A stretch of 64,000 bases of DNA from Butyrivibrio sp. MB2005 (GCF_000424285.1 NZ_AUJP01000009.1:62001-126000), one strand, 5' to 3'. Positions 33,855 through 42,884 are shown, counted from the first letter of the stretch. Notes: generated from the sequence alone by a model not told the origin. A program made the numbers and translations.

Positions 33855-34301
33855 TTATTGAAGTTCATCCAGTTCTTCTTCAAAGCTCTTTAATATTTTG
33901 AGTAATTCATTCTGCATGCTTTCGGGGATTCTATCCATGATTTCAGCAAACTTAATTCCCATTGTCTCATGCTTTTTTCTGTGTTCTGCTCTGGCCTTCT
34001 TCCCAAGCTTTGTGAGATACAGGTTAAGCTCTGAATCAGAGCTCGGTGAAACTCTTTTCTCCACAAGTCCCTTATCCACCAGTTTGTAAACCATCTGCGA
34101 TGCAGCACCCTTGGTGATTCCACGCACCTTTGCAAGTCCTGTCACACTGATTCCTTCCTGATCGCCTATTATCGCCACTGTATGAATTTCAGGCTGAGTC
34201 AGCGTAAGCCCTTTGCAGTACTGCTGAGGTTTCTTTTCAAACTGTGAATACTTATGGATTATGCGTTCCATCTGCCATGCAAGCTCTCTGTAATCCTTCA
34301 T
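33855..34301 (-). CDS. MarR-family regulator
   Basis: 148 residues of winged-helix MarR fold: 'LTQPEIHTVAIIGDQEGISV', recognition helix region 'TKGAASQMVYKLVDKGLVEK', wing 'RVSPSSDSELNLYLTK'. The C-terminal helix 'ELLKILKSFEEELDELQ' completes the dimer domain. It probably represses a neighbouring exporter or esterase-like gene in response to a small aromatic or drug. Its target is not shown by sequence. Confidence 0.88.
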   Translation of the reverse strand: MKDYRELAWQMERIIHKYSQFEKKPQQYCKGLTLTQPEIHTVAIIGDQEGISVTGLAKVRGITKGAASQMVYKLVDKGLVEKRVSPSSDSELNLYLTKLGKKARAEHRKKHETMGIKFAEIMDRIPESMQNELLKILKSFEEELDELQ

Positions 34302-34406
34302 ATCAATCCACTTCTCTTTTGGTTATTAATTTGGTATCTTCCACAATTATAACCGGGTAAAAAGCGCCTTACAATCTAATCCTGTTTTTCATCTTCCCAG
34401 TTCATC

Positions 34407-35084
34407 TCAGCCATTAATTCCCCTAAGATATTCCTCCTTGGATATCATAGGAGTTTCAAGTATCTTTTTGGTTTCATCAGATAATTTGAGATTTGATGCA
34501 TACTCAGCACCTGCCTTTTCAAAGCTTTCAAGAAGGGGCTCAGCTACTATAGCTGCTTCAGGAATATTTAAAAGCGGTGCTTCAGGCACACATACCATTT
34601 CCAGATTTCCGAAGCATGTATTGCACATTTGTTTCAAGGCATCGAAGTTCCCTTCCCAATCGGGGAAGCCGCATCCACTTATCACAACTGTATGTATCTT
34701 TGAAAAATCAACCAGCGCTTCGTGGTGAATAGTTCCGTTACTCTCCTCTACCATCCCCTTTTTTACAAGCGGTATCGTTCTATCCAACACTGCTTTCAAA
34801 TGCGATGGCATGGAATAACAGTAAAGCGGGAAGCTCCAAATAATGACATCAGCCTTTACATACAGATCAAGAATTTCGTTCTGGTCATCCTGAATTACGC
34901 AATGCCCGTCCTTTTTTTGCCAGCATCCAAAGCACCCTTTACATGGTGCAATATTCTTTTCAATTACATTGATTACATCAATGACATTTTCCTGTTCTTT
35001 ATCCATTCCCCTTAAAAAAGCCTCAGTCATACGAAATGTATCGCTCTTCTTTTTAGGGCTTCCATTTAATACAAGTATTCTCAT
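34407..35084 (-). CDS. NADPH-dependent FMN reductase / flavodoxin-like oxidoreductase
   Basis: 225 residues: FMN phosphate loop 'LNGSPKKKSDTFRMT' at the start, 'PCKGCFGCWQKKDGHCVIQD' with a Cys cluster like that of iron-sulfur flavoproteins, and 'IIWSFPLYCYSMPSHLKAVLD'. Such proteins reduce quinones or transfer electrons. GGAACGGAATATGCC precedes the ATG at 35084, preferred over a longer frame. It stands between MarR and GNAT genes. Confidence 0.85.
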   Translation of the reverse strand: MRILVLNGSPKKKSDTFRMTEAFLRGMDKEQENVIDVINVIEKNIAPCKGCFGCWQKKDGHCVIQDDQNEILDLYVKADVIIWSFPLYCYSMPSHLKAVLDRTIPLVKKGMVEESNGTIHHEALVDFSKIHTVVISGCGFPDWEGNFDALKQMCNTCFGNLEMVCVPEAPLLNIPEAAIVAEPLLESFEKAGAEYASNLKLSDETKKILETPMISKEEYLRGING

Positions 35085-35199
35085 GGCATATTCCGTTCCT
35101 TTCTGTTCACATCTACGCATGCAAGTGGCATATCATCCCTACTTTTATCTTGTTGCAAAAACATAGGATACACCGTCAGGTGCCTTCATGGGATGATTA

Positions 35200-35637
35200 T
35201 CAGAGCCGCATATCAAATGCCTTTTTTGAACTTCCATCAAATCCTTTGTTTTCGTAAAAACGATGTGCATCTGATCGGGAGATTCCGCTTTGAAGAATAG
35301 CCTTATAACAATTCTTCTCTTTGGCATATGACACGGCCATATCAATAATTTTAGAAGCAAGTCCCTGATTTCTGTAATCTTTATCCGTTACCACGTTTTC
35401 AATAAAGCAGACGCCCCTATTGTTTCTTGTAAGATTCGGTATAAACACTGCATAACAGGTAGATACCACCTTACCATCATCAATCGCACCAAAATAGCGA
35501 ATGTCCGGATTGTTCTCGATTTCTTTCCACACACTTTTGCTATTTTCTATGGATGAAAAGTCGTCATCGGGTTGAAGCTGCTTATATAATTCGAGCAGCG
35601 ATGGCAGATCCTGCTCTGTGAGTCTTCTAAATTCCAT
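35200..35637 (-). CDS. GNAT-family N-acetyltransferase
   Basis: 145 residues: 'FRRLTEQDLPSLLELYKQL' start, 'NVVTDKDYRNQGLASKIIDM' (motif A, the acetyl-CoA pyrophosphate loop R/Q-x-x-G-x-A) and 'ISRSDAHRFYENKGF' (motif B). GGAGGG upstream of the ATG. Acceptor substrate unknown. Confidence 0.88.
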   Translation of the reverse strand: MEFRRLTEQDLPSLLELYKQLQPDDDFSSIENSKSVWKEIENNPDIRYFGAIDDGKVVSTCYAVFIPNLTRNNRGVCFIENVVTDKDYRNQGLASKIIDMAVSYAKEKNCYKAILQSGISRSDAHRFYENKGFDGSSKKAFDMRL

Positions 35638-35771
35638 TAATCTCCCTCCAGATGAATTACGGTCTATTTTTCCGCTTTAACGTTCTACGTTAACCCGCAA
35701 TTTAATCCTATTTTTCACATTCCGCCAAAACTTCCCATCCTGCTCCTCACCTTCCCGTCCCCAACGGCACG

Positions 35772-36266
35772 TTAAACAATTTGCTGCAGCATTTTGCAAA
35801 ACTCGTTTAGTTTATGTTCATTTTCTTCTGAAGGCTTATCCTTCGGATCTATGAAAATTGCGGTAGCAGCAAAACTGTCAATTCCGATACAATCCTTTAG
35901 CTTAGAAAAAGCTTTCTCAGCCCCGGCGCCGCTCTGACAGGCAAATGCGGCTATAGTTTTACCTTTTAATCCCTCTTTGTTCTCCAAAATAAATGTCCTT
36001 AGCGGCGGTGTGAAGGTACTTGCCCATACAGGAAATCCAAAAATAATCTCATCATAAGCAGACAAGTCCACATCGTAAGGCTCAAGCTCAGGCTTCTCTG
36101 CCATAACCGCACTCTTTCCGCCCCAGAAAAATTTCGAAAAGCCGCCTGTAGCGTATGCTTTCTTGGGAACGAGCCTTAATTTATCTGATGAAAGCTCCTT
36201 TGCCATTTCATCTGCTATGTACTCTGTGTTACCTTCCAATGAAAAATAAACAATAATTCTTTGCAT
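35772..36266 (-). CDS. Flavodoxin-family protein
   Basis: 164 residues: FMN loop 'YFSLEGNTEYIADEMA' and 'YDEIIFGFPVWASTFTPPLR'. The P-loop reads S-L-E-G-N-T rather than the usual T/S-x-T-G-N-T. GAAGGAGGATTAC precedes the ATG at 36266. It may serve as an electron carrier replacing the flavodoxin lost at 16601. Confidence 0.87.
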   Translation of the reverse strand: MQRIIVYFSLEGNTEYIADEMAKELSSDKLRLVPKKAYATGGFSKFFWGGKSAVMAEKPELEPYDVDLSAYDEIIFGFPVWASTFTPPLRTFILENKEGLKGKTIAAFACQSGAGAEKAFSKLKDCIGIDSFAATAIFIDPKDKPSEENEHKLNEFCKMLQQIV

Positions 36267-36289
36267 GTAATCCTCCTTCAAAATGGCAT

Positions 36290-36712
36290 CTATTTACCTT
36301 TATGCTTTTCTTTCTTTTTCTGCTGTTTTAGTTTAAAAAGTCTTAACTCTTCTTCCTCTTTCCGCTCTCGGCTTTTGACCTTGCATTCAAGTTTGTTCTG
36401 CTCTTGTTGCAGCTTTAATGCCTGCTGAGATTTTGTTCCGATACCTTTTCCCAGAACCGTTTTCTTTGCATCACGTTGTAATCTCTTCGGATTTCTTTTG
36501 CTTTCCTTTACCACTGTATCTACAGCAGGGCTAAATTTCAACCGACAATAGTTTCTGATAACAAACTCCTGAACTTCGTAATCCTTGGGTTCTGCACCAA
36601 AAATCACTTTTGCCACAGATAATTTCCCATTGTCTACATGTTCAAAAACTCCTACCCAGAAAGGATCATCAAAATATACTGTTAATTTATCACTCACAAA
36701 CCCAGTATCCAT
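36290..36712 (-). CDS. yjdF: YjdF family (DUF2992) RNA-binding-like protein
   Basis: 140 residues. The N-terminal 'KLTVYFDDPFWVGVFEHVDN' and 'VIFGAEPKDYEVQEFV' are diagnostic of DUF2992. The C-terminal half is a highly charged basic helix ('RERKEEEELRLFKLKQQKKK'). In Bacillus subtilis the gene is controlled by a riboswitch sensing azaaromatic compounds; the 60 bases upstream here do not show an obvious structure of that kind. Function unknown. Confidence 0.85.
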   Translation of the reverse strand: MDTGFVSDKLTVYFDDPFWVGVFEHVDNGKLSVAKVIFGAEPKDYEVQEFVIRNYCRLKFSPAVDTVVKESKRNPKRLQRDAKKTVLGKGIGTKSQQALKLQQEQNKLECKVKSRERKEEEELRLFKLKQQKKKEKHKGK

Positions 36713-36773
36713 CGTAAACCTTCAAATAATCGTAGCAGTCCTCATTTCTCTGATATCACAATAGCTCAATAAC

Positions 36774-36813
36774 AAAAACAGGCCTTCTCATACACTGAAA
36801 AGACCCTGTTTTT
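36774..36813 (-). terminator. Hairpin terminator of the AAA/DUF4143 gene
   Basis: AAAAACAGG pairs with CCTGTTTTT around a roughly 20-base loop with further pairing, followed in the minus direction by a T-run. It lies about 100 bases past the ATPase stop and before yjdF. Confidence 0.7.
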
Positions 36814-36912
36814 CACTTCATTCTATCCCGCTATAACTTACTTAGTGGAGCATACGGGACTTGTTCCGGAGATTAGTGATACGCCAACCCATTTCGCATT
36901 TATAATATTTTA

Positions 36913-38109
36913 TTACTTTTGCGAATCAACAAGCCATCTTGCAATATCAATTATCCTTATTCCTTCATGCTGTGTCTCATCATGTTTCGTTCTTGCTATG
37001 AGCATCTTTGGATAAGCATCTTTAATGCTCAACAACGGAGCCACTTCTCTCTTAAAAGTCTCCTCCCTTGTTATATCATCGGAAACCTGTATGTACAGCT
37101 TTTCACCTTCTTTAATGGCAACAAAATCAATCTCTTTTTCATACAGCTTTCCAACATAAACCTCGTAGCCACGGCGCAAAAGCTCAAGAGCCACTATATT
37201 CTCATATAAATGACCATAGTCAGCATCTTTTGTTCCTAATTCAGCAAAGCGGAAAGACAGATCCGAAAGATAATACTTCTTGTCTGATTCAAGATATTTT
37301 TTCCCTTTTATGTCATATCTCTGAATTGGGTAGAACAAAAAAGAACGGCACAGATAATCTATATATGATCCAACCGTTTTATCGTTTGTTTTATATGTAC
37401 CGGACGTAAGCTTAGAGGCAACATTTCTTATCGAAGTCTGATTGCCAACATTATCCATAAGGAAATTACCAATCATTATAAGTAAGTCTTCATTTTCAAT
37501 TTTGAATTTGGTAACTATATCCTTTGTAATGGTAGTTCGATATATTCCATTTACATATTTCCTGGCATCTTCCTCTGACTTATATAAATATGAACCAGAC
37601 ATGCCGCCTTTTCGTACATAATCGTCAAAGGCCTCATCCACATTGTTCGATGGGAAATATGTCATATACTCACTAAAAGAAAATGGATATAGTTTTACCT
37701 CAAATATCCTTCCGCCAAACAAAGTCGCCAGGTCACTTGAAAGCAAAAAAGCATTAGATCCTGTAAGATATATATCAAATAATTCTTCCTCATAAACACT
37801 ATTAATAACTCTTTCAAAACCCTCACACATCTGAATCTCGTCTATAAACAGATAGTTATTCTTTTGAGAGTCATATTGCTTCTCAATATATTCATAGAGC
37901 TTATCGCCATTAAGTAATGACTCATTCTTTTTCAGGTTTAGTTTAATGCGCACAATATTTGCACTCTCATCTTTCGAAATACTCTCAATGAGTGCATCCA
38001 TAAGTTTGGATTTTCCACTTCTTCTTACGCCGGTTATCACCTTGATATCCGGAATATCTTTAACTGCAAGTAGGGCATTTAAATAATAATCTCTCTGTAT
38101 CAGCTTCAT
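36913..38109 (-). CDS. AAA-family ATPase with DUF4143 domain
   Basis: 398 residues. Walker A 'GVRRSGKSKLMDALI' near residue 30, Walker B 'YLFIDEIQMCEGFERVINSV' near 90, sensor 'DIYLTGSNAFLLSSDLATLF', then a DUF4143 domain with the nuclease-like core 'EKEIDFVAIKEGEKLYIQVS' (D, and Q-V-S replacing the E-x-K). Family members are abundant in gut Firmicutes and Bacteroidetes with no established role. GAGGTGAAG precedes the ATG at 38109. An inverted repeat 30-60 bases upstream probably marks its promoter. Confidence 0.87.
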   Translation of the reverse strand: MKLIQRDYYLNALLAVKDIPDIKVITGVRRSGKSKLMDALIESISKDESANIVRIKLNLKKNESLLNGDKLYEYIEKQYDSQKNNYLFIDEIQMCEGFERVINSVYEEELFDIYLTGSNAFLLSSDLATLFGGRIFEVKLYPFSFSEYMTYFPSNNVDEAFDDYVRKGGMSGSYLYKSEEDARKYVNGIYRTTITKDIVTKFKIENEDLLIMIGNFLMDNVGNQTSIRNVASKLTSGTYKTNDKTVGSYIDYLCRSFLFYPIQRYDIKGKKYLESDKKYYLSDLSFRFAELGTKDADYGHLYENIVALELLRRGYEVYVGKLYEKEIDFVAIKEGEKLYIQVSDDITREETFKREVAPLLSIKDAYPKMLIARTKHDETQHEGIRIIDIARWLVDSQK

Positions 38110-38138
38110 TTTCTTCACCTCAAAAACAGTATACCTCA

Positions 38139-38173
38139 TTTCGCAAATTTAAACAATTTTCAAATTTGCGAAA
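38139..38173. repeat. Inverted repeat at the AAA/DUF4143 gene promoter
   Basis: TTTCGCAAATTT and AAATTTGCGAAA are perfect 12-base arms around 11 bases. A related TTTCGCA/TTTGCGAA pair lies at the 3' end near 36890. The position 30 bases before the start codon suits an operator. Confidence 0.65.
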
Positions 38174-38178
38174 CAAAA

Positions 38179-38203
38179 CACATCGGTAAATAATACCGAT
38201 GTG
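38179..38203 (-). terminator. Small hairpin after the oxidoreductase relic
   Basis: CACATCGGTA pairs with TACCGATGTG around five bases; no strong T-run, so it is a candidate only. Confidence 0.5.
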
Positions 38204-38244
38204 CCAATGACTCCATATGAAGCTGCAAACCGCTTATTTCCAAT

Positions 38245-38364
38245 CTACACCACTTCGGTTTCAACGCCATCAGAATCAAATACCTTCACCATCTCGTTTA
38301 TTGCGATAGACGTGTTGCCGCCAATTCTTGGGCTTCCATTAATGATAAGTACTTTCATAGCCAT
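38245..38364 (-). pseudogene. 5' fragment of an NAD(P)H-dependent flavin oxidoreductase
   Basis: The frame starts MAMKVLIINGSPRIGGNTSI, the FMN-binding loop of the flavodoxin-like oxidoreductase family, and reaches 'DSDGVETEVV' before a TAG where intact relatives have Q-I-G-N-K. The codons after the TAG still read I-G-N-K, so the stop looks like a point mutation. Sequence beyond that is lost within about 20 bases. Homologue of the intact gene at 34407 but not a copy of it. Confidence 0.75.
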
Positions 38365-38379
38365 GTCTCATTCCTGCTT

Positions 38380-39216
38380 TTAATAATCTGTCTTTACAGA
38401 CATTTTCTCCCACTTATCTATCTCATTAAGTCTGGCATTTAATGCACCCCGGACTGCTGAAATAGCATCTGTTCCAAGAAGAAGCCTTAAAGGAGTCTCA
38501 TCACTCTCAATAGCTTCTATTAGAGGAATACCTGCCTTATCCGGATCTCCGGGCTGCTGTGCCTTGTTCACATTCTGTTCAACAGAACGAAGCCAGGCAG
38601 TATCTTTATAATCCTCCAGCGTGTTCTTTGACCCTTTAAGTGAGCTGTCATAAAAATGTGTCCTGAAAGCACCGGGTTCCACAATCATCACCTTAATTCC
38701 CAAGGGCTTCATCTCAGCATAAAGCCCTTCTGACATCAGTTCCAATGCTGCCTTACTTGCAGCATAATAGCCGGAAGCTGCGCCTGTACGGGCTGCTCCT
38801 ATTGACGATATGTTTATTATGGCACCACTTTTATTCTCTCTCATTCCGGGAAGGACAGCTTTGATCATTTCAACTGCCCCGAAGAAGTTTGTATCAAACA
38901 TCTTTCGTACACCTTCATCTTCAGCTTCCTCGACTGAAGATCTGTATGCATAACCTGCATTGTTTACAAGAACATCTATCTTACCAAATTTATCGGTTGC
39001 AGTCTTAACACAGTTTTTAATGCTGTTTTTATCCGTAACATCCAACACCACAGCAAGAGCTGTTTCAGGATACTTTGCCACTATGTTTTTTACTTTATCA
39101 GTATTTCTCGCAGTGACTACCACGTTGTAGCCTCTTTCAAGAGCATTTTTCGCGATTCCCGCACCAATTCCGCCCTCTGAGCAGCCAGTAATAAGCCATG
39201 TTTTCATATTATTCAT
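38380..39216 (-). CDS. Short-chain dehydrogenase/reductase
   Basis: About 278 residues. Rossmann motif 'LITGCSEGGIGAGIAKNA' (TGxxxGxG variant), 'VLVNNAGYAYRSS', catalytic Ser in 'INISSIGAARTGAASG' and Y-x-x-x-K in 'YYAASKAALELM'. NADP-dependent ketoreductase of unknown substrate. It starts about 18 bases after the aldo/keto reductase stop with AAGGTGG upstream, forming a redox operon. Confidence 0.88.
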   Translation of the reverse strand: MNNMKTWLITGCSEGGIGAGIAKNALERGYNVVVTARNTDKVKNIVAKYPETALAVVLDVTDKNSIKNCVKTATDKFGKIDVLVNNAGYAYRSSVEEAEDEGVRKMFDTNFFGAVEMIKAVLPGMRENKSGAIINISSIGAARTGAASGYYAASKAALELMSEGLYAEMKPLGIKVMIVEPGAFRTHFYDSSLKGSKNTLEDYKDTAWLRSVEQNVNKAQQPGDPDKAGIPLIEAIESDETPLRLLLGTDAISAVRGALNARLNEIDKWEKMSVKTDY

Positions 39217-39233
39217 CTGACGGCATACCACCT

Positions 39234-40091
39234 TCAATGCAGATTCAGTACGAACTTCACAAACTCAGGACTATCATGGTTTACGATCTCGCTGTGTCCC
39301 AGATCCTTTGCAGCCACCTTAGCCATCTCTTCATCAGTGAGTTCAAAATCCCAGATATCGATGTTCTGTTCCATTCTCTCCACATGCACTGACTTGGGGA
39401 TGATGGAAACACCTCGCTGGGCATTCCACTTCAAAGCAACCTGTGCTGCACTCTTATCATACTTCTTTCCAATCTCTGTAAGAACAGGATCTGTGAAAAT
39501 CCCATGTTTTCCTTCTGCAAGAGGTCCCCAGGCCTGAGGAACAACGCCATAAGCCTTCATATTCTCAAGTGCTGCTTCCTGTGCAAAGAAGGGATGAAGC
39601 TCTACCTGATTTACAGCCGGAATTACTTCTACTGTCTCGCAGAGGTTTGTTAGAATAGCAGGATAGAAATTTGCTACACCTATAGCCTTGGTCAATCCTT
39701 CCTTGTATGCCTTTGTGATCCCGCGGTAAGCTGCGAAGTAATCACCCATTGGCTGATGAAGGAGAATGAGGTCTGCATAATCGAGTTCCATCTTGCCAAG
39801 CGATGTCTTTACAGCTTCATAAGCAGCTTCCTCACTCTTCATGTCGTTTACCCACACTTTGGTGGTTATGAAAAGCTCTTCCCTTGTGGTCAGACCATCA
39901 GAAATAGCACGGGCAACTGCTTTTCCAACAGCTTCTTCATTTGCATACGCGGCTGCAGTATCGATAAGACGGTATCCTGTCTTGATAGCGTTATAAACTA
40001 CCTCTTCGCATTCTTTTAAGTCCGGAATCTGAAATACTCCGAATCCCTCAAGTGGCATCTTTGCTCCTGTGTTAAGTGTAATGTACTCCAT
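39234..40091 (-). CDS. Aldo/keto reductase (2,5-diketogluconate reductase-like)
   Basis: 285 residues with the AKR tetrad: D in 'GYRLIDTAAAYANEEAVG', Y in the same segment, K in 'LFITTKVW', H in 'LILLHQPMGDY'. C-terminal NADPH site 'IIPKSVHVERMEQNIDIWDF'. AAGGAGGATT precedes the ATG. It reduces aldehydes or keto sugars and is divergent, via the flavodoxin gene, from the LysR regulator. Confidence 0.92.
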   Translation of the reverse strand: MEYITLNTGAKMPLEGFGVFQIPDLKECEEVVYNAIKTGYRLIDTAAAYANEEAVGKAVARAISDGLTTREELFITTKVWVNDMKSEEAAYEAVKTSLGKMELDYADLILLHQPMGDYFAAYRGITKAYKEGLTKAIGVANFYPAILTNLCETVEVIPAVNQVELHPFFAQEAALENMKAYGVVPQAWGPLAEGKHGIFTDPVLTEIGKKYDKSAAQVALKWNAQRGVSIIPKSVHVERMEQNIDIWDFELTDEEMAKVAAKDLGHSEIVNHDSPEFVKFVLNLH

Positions 40092-40108
40092 AATAGAAAT
40101 CCTCCTTC

Positions 40109-40582
40109 TTATCTGAAATTATTCTGTTTGAGCCATTCATCCAGCCCTTCTATTTCCTTGTTAAATAGTCCTGCAACAACATCCGCATTTCTTGCTGACG
40201 CTTTTGCATCCTTAAGTGATGTGGTCATGTAGTTATGATCATCTGTATAAGAGTTCGCAAAAAGATAAATCTTTTTTCCTTTCCAGTCCGGATAGGATTC
40301 CAAAAATCTCCATACAGGAAGCGGTGATGTGTACCACCAGATAGGAAATGCCAGAATCAAGCTGTCGTATTTTTCCACATCCGGAAGAGGTGTCTTTATC
40401 TCCGGTCTTATCTTCTTTTCTATCTCTTCCTTTGCCTCTCTATATGCACAAGTGTTGTAATCTTCACTGTAGGGTACCTTTCGCTCGATCCTGAACATAT
40501 CGGCTCCGGTCTTCGCCACAATCTGTTTGGCAATCTTTTCTGTATTTCCGCTCCATGAGAAATACGCTACAAGTGTCTTCAT
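40109..40582 (-). CDS. Flavodoxin
   Basis: 157 residues: FMN loop 'AYFSWSGNTEKIAKQI', 'YDSLILAFPIWWYTSPLPVW' and 'FANSYTDDH'. CAGGAGGCGG precedes the ATG. First gene of the flavodoxin / aldo-keto reductase / SDR operon, 133 bases from the divergent LysR, a typical LysR-target arrangement. Confidence 0.93.
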   Translation of the reverse strand: MKTLVAYFSWSGNTEKIAKQIVAKTGADMFRIERKVPYSEDYNTCAYREAKEEIEKKIRPEIKTPLPDVEKYDSLILAFPIWWYTSPLPVWRFLESYPDWKGKKIYLFANSYTDDHNYMTTSLKDAKASARNADVVAGLFNKEIEGLDEWLKQNNFR

Positions 40583-40715
40583 TTAAACCGCCTCCTGTTT
40601 TATAAGCGATGTTTATGTTCTATGTTTTGATGATACCCTGTATATTCAGCTGTGTAAAATTGAACTTTCGTATTATAATATACTTGTTGCGTATATTAAT
40701 CATTGGGAGTATATC

Positions 40716-41555
40716 ATGATCGAGACATATCTTTTGGAGCATCTTGTAGCTTTTAAGAATCACAGAACATTATCCGAAGCAGCAGAAGCACTTCATCTTA
40801 CGCAGCCTACACTTACCAGATCCATGAGCAAGCTCGAGGACGAGTTTGGAGTAAAGCTTTTTGAGAGGGAGAAAAAAAGACTGTATCTTAATGATACAGG
40901 TAAGATAGCTGCAGAATATGCAGAAGATATTCTTCACATGCATGAGGCCATGGAAGAACAGGTACGTCTTTCTGACAGAAGAAGCAAGACCATAACTGTA
41001 GGATCCTGTGCACCTGGTCCGCTTCTTGAGCTGATGCCAAGACTATCAACGACATTTTCTAATATGGCATTATCAACAGAGATGACAGATGAAGAAACCC
41101 TTATTACAGGGCTTAATAACAAAACATATCAGATGATAATACTCAACCATCAGCTTGAAGGTGAGCTTTATCATTCCCAGCACTGCGGCTCAGAACACCT
41201 TTGTGCATCACTAATACCGGAGCATAAATTTGCATATGAAAGCTCCATCACGTTCAAGCAAATGGATGGTGAAAGTTTTCTCATGGTATCTGAAGTCGGA
41301 GTATGGGATGCCATCGTCCGAAAACATATGCCAAAGTCGAAGTTTCTTCTTCAATCGGGAACAGAATCCCTTATGGAAGTCGCAGAGACTTCGTCCCTTC
41401 CTACCTTCTCGACTGACCTAACCAATCGCGTTCTTGGAATGCGTCACAACAGATTTTCTGTTCCATTTTCTGATAAAGATGCACAGATGGACTTCTACTG
41501 TATTTGTCTGAAGTCAGAGTATATGAATTACATAAACTTGTTCAAGAGATTATGA
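40716..41555 (+). CDS. LysR-family regulator
   Basis: 279 residues: N-terminal HTH 'RTLSEAAEALHLTQPTLTRS' with 'LEDEFGVKLFERE', then a substrate-binding domain ('TITVGSCAPGPLLELMPRLS'). It is slightly shorter than the common 290-310. Divergent from the redox operon at 40582, which it probably activates; GGGAG precedes the ATG. The inducer is unknown. Confidence 0.92.
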   Translation: MIETYLLEHLVAFKNHRTLSEAAEALHLTQPTLTRSMSKLEDEFGVKLFEREKKRLYLNDTGKIAAEYAEDILHMHEAMEEQVRLSDRRSKTITVGSCAPGPLLELMPRLSTTFSNMALSTEMTDEETLITGLNNKTYQMIILNHQLEGELYHSQHCGSEHLCASLIPEHKFAYESSITFKQMDGESFLMVSEVGVWDAIVRKHMPKSKFLLQSGTESLMEVAETSSLPTFSTDLTNRVLGMRHNRFSVPFSDKDAQMDFYCICLKSEYMNYINLFKRL

Positions 41556-41589
41556 TATTTCTTCATACAATTTGAGAACTGCTTCGATT

Positions 41590-42054
41590 TCATAAATGCT
41601 GCAAAGGTTTCTGCTGAGCTTGCCACATGGTTTTACCTTCCAACTGCACATTAGTCTTTTTCTCTTTTACTTCCAACCAGCCTTTGGCGCGATATGCAGA
41701 AATAGAAGTTGTATATTCTCCGGTCTTGGGAATAGTCAAATCAAAATCTGCATTCTCGCCCTTGCCACAATTATCTGCCCGGTAAATTGGTGTTTCATCT
41801 GCCATTGCTATCATTACGTCTGCCTTTCCTCCATCGATCTGCCAGGAAACGTGTAGTGTTTCTCCTTCATTAAGCACCATGGTCTCCGAGTCATCTGTGT
41901 TCATCATGTTGAAGTTCAGATAAAATCTGTTTGGGTTCTTCGAGCAAACTCTGTCCCCATCAAACCTGACCTGATTCTGCATGATATAACAATTTAAAGC
42001 TATTATCATCAAGACAATAGCTGTAGATACTATTAAAAGACCTTTCTTTTTCAT
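41590..42054 (-). CDS. Membrane-anchored protein of unknown function
   Basis: 154 residues. A hydrophobic N-terminus 'GLLIVSTAIVLMIIALNCYI' anchors a domain with beta-rich composition ('ETLHVSWQIDGGKADVMIAM', 'DFDLTIPKTGEYTTSISAYR') that resembles an Ig-like or jelly-roll extracellular fold. GGGGG precedes the ATG. It lies tail to tail with LysR. Not a known enzyme. Confidence 0.6.
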   Translation of the reverse strand: MKKKGLLIVSTAIVLMIIALNCYIMQNQVRFDGDRVCSKNPNRFYLNFNMMNTDDSETMVLNEGETLHVSWQIDGGKADVMIAMADETPIYRADNCGKGENADFDLTIPKTGEYTTSISAYRAKGWLEVKEKKTNVQLEGKTMWQAQQKPLQHL

Positions 42055-42152
42055 AATCCCCCTATTTCTGCCCGGTTCATCTCAGTGACTCCCGGACTTT
42101 CCTTCACCGCCAATCCACATTCGCATGGTCCATATATACCCTAACACGCAAA

Positions 42153-42195
42153 GAAAAACAGACAGCTCCTTTACACGGATTTCTGTCTGTTTTTC
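42153..42195 (-). terminator. Hairpin terminator
   Basis: GAAAAACAGACAG pairs with CTGTCTGTTTTTC. It lies about 60 bases after the stop of 42253 in the minus direction. Confidence 0.75.
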
Positions 42196-42252
42196 ACTAT
42201 AATGGCTATCTATTTAGTTGTTTTGGTCAAAAATTAAAACAATGCCTGATAG

Positions 42253-42804
42253 TCAGAGATACCCCACCAGTCCTGAAAAGAGGCTTATAACTATCATCAA
42301 CGCAATCATCCAGATGACAGTGGCCTTGATGCCATTATTTTTTATCATAAAAAAGGGATAAGGGCCCTGAACAAGGTCCAGATAGTTGAGTCGCAGCATG
42401 ATAAGCCCATAAACAAGCGTCACAACTACAGGCAGCCATATCCAATGTAAAGAGACTCTTTCTTCAAAGAAAATATATGACAGAGTCGATATGATCGGCA
42501 CCAGCAAATGATGATACAGCCCGCTTCCTGAAAACAATAATTCCTTGAGCTTTCCCGACATGGGAACAAGAATGGTAGCCGTAACAAAAAAGGTCATTAC
42601 CAGCATACACACGCTAAGATACCTTACGACTTCCACGGCCTCCTTTTGCCCGAATATAACAAGCAAAATCGATGATATAAGTGTAATAAAATTGGAAATC
42701 TGAGTATAGAAAATAAAGCTTTTCCTTATATCATGCCATTTTATACTCTTTGAAAAGGCTATAATTTCAAAAATGATGATCACCAGGTTCAGTATTCTAG
42801 CCAT
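42253..42804 (-). CDS. Integral membrane protein (Pr6Pr / FAR-17a-like)
   Basis: 183 residues with about six hydrophobic segments: 'ILNLVIIIFEIIAFSKSIKW', 'FYTQISNFITLISSILLVIF', 'GSGLYHHLLVPIISTLSYIF'. The Y-T-Q-x-S-N and H-H motifs fit the Pr6Pr family, related to FAR-17a/AIG1 proteins. Function unknown. GGGAGTGATCGTAT precedes the ATG. Confidence 0.65.
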   Translation of the reverse strand: MARILNLVIIIFEIIAFSKSIKWHDIRKSFIFYTQISNFITLISSILLVIFGQKEAVEVVRYLSVCMLVMTFFVTATILVPMSGKLKELLFSGSGLYHHLLVPIISTLSYIFFEERVSLHWIWLPVVVTLVYGLIMLRLNYLDLVQGPYPFFMIKNNGIKATVIWMIALMIVISLFSGLVGYL

Positions 42805-42884
42805 ATACGATCACTCCCAACTTTTTATACAACCAATCTCCGTTATCAGACTGCCACCGTTTGCCGATAGGCGCGGCGTACTGA

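Noticed and set aside
36713..36780. yjdF riboswitch upstream of the YjdF gene
   Set aside because: Only about 65 bases separate the gene from the preceding terminator, and I could not find a multi-stem structure resembling the known motif.
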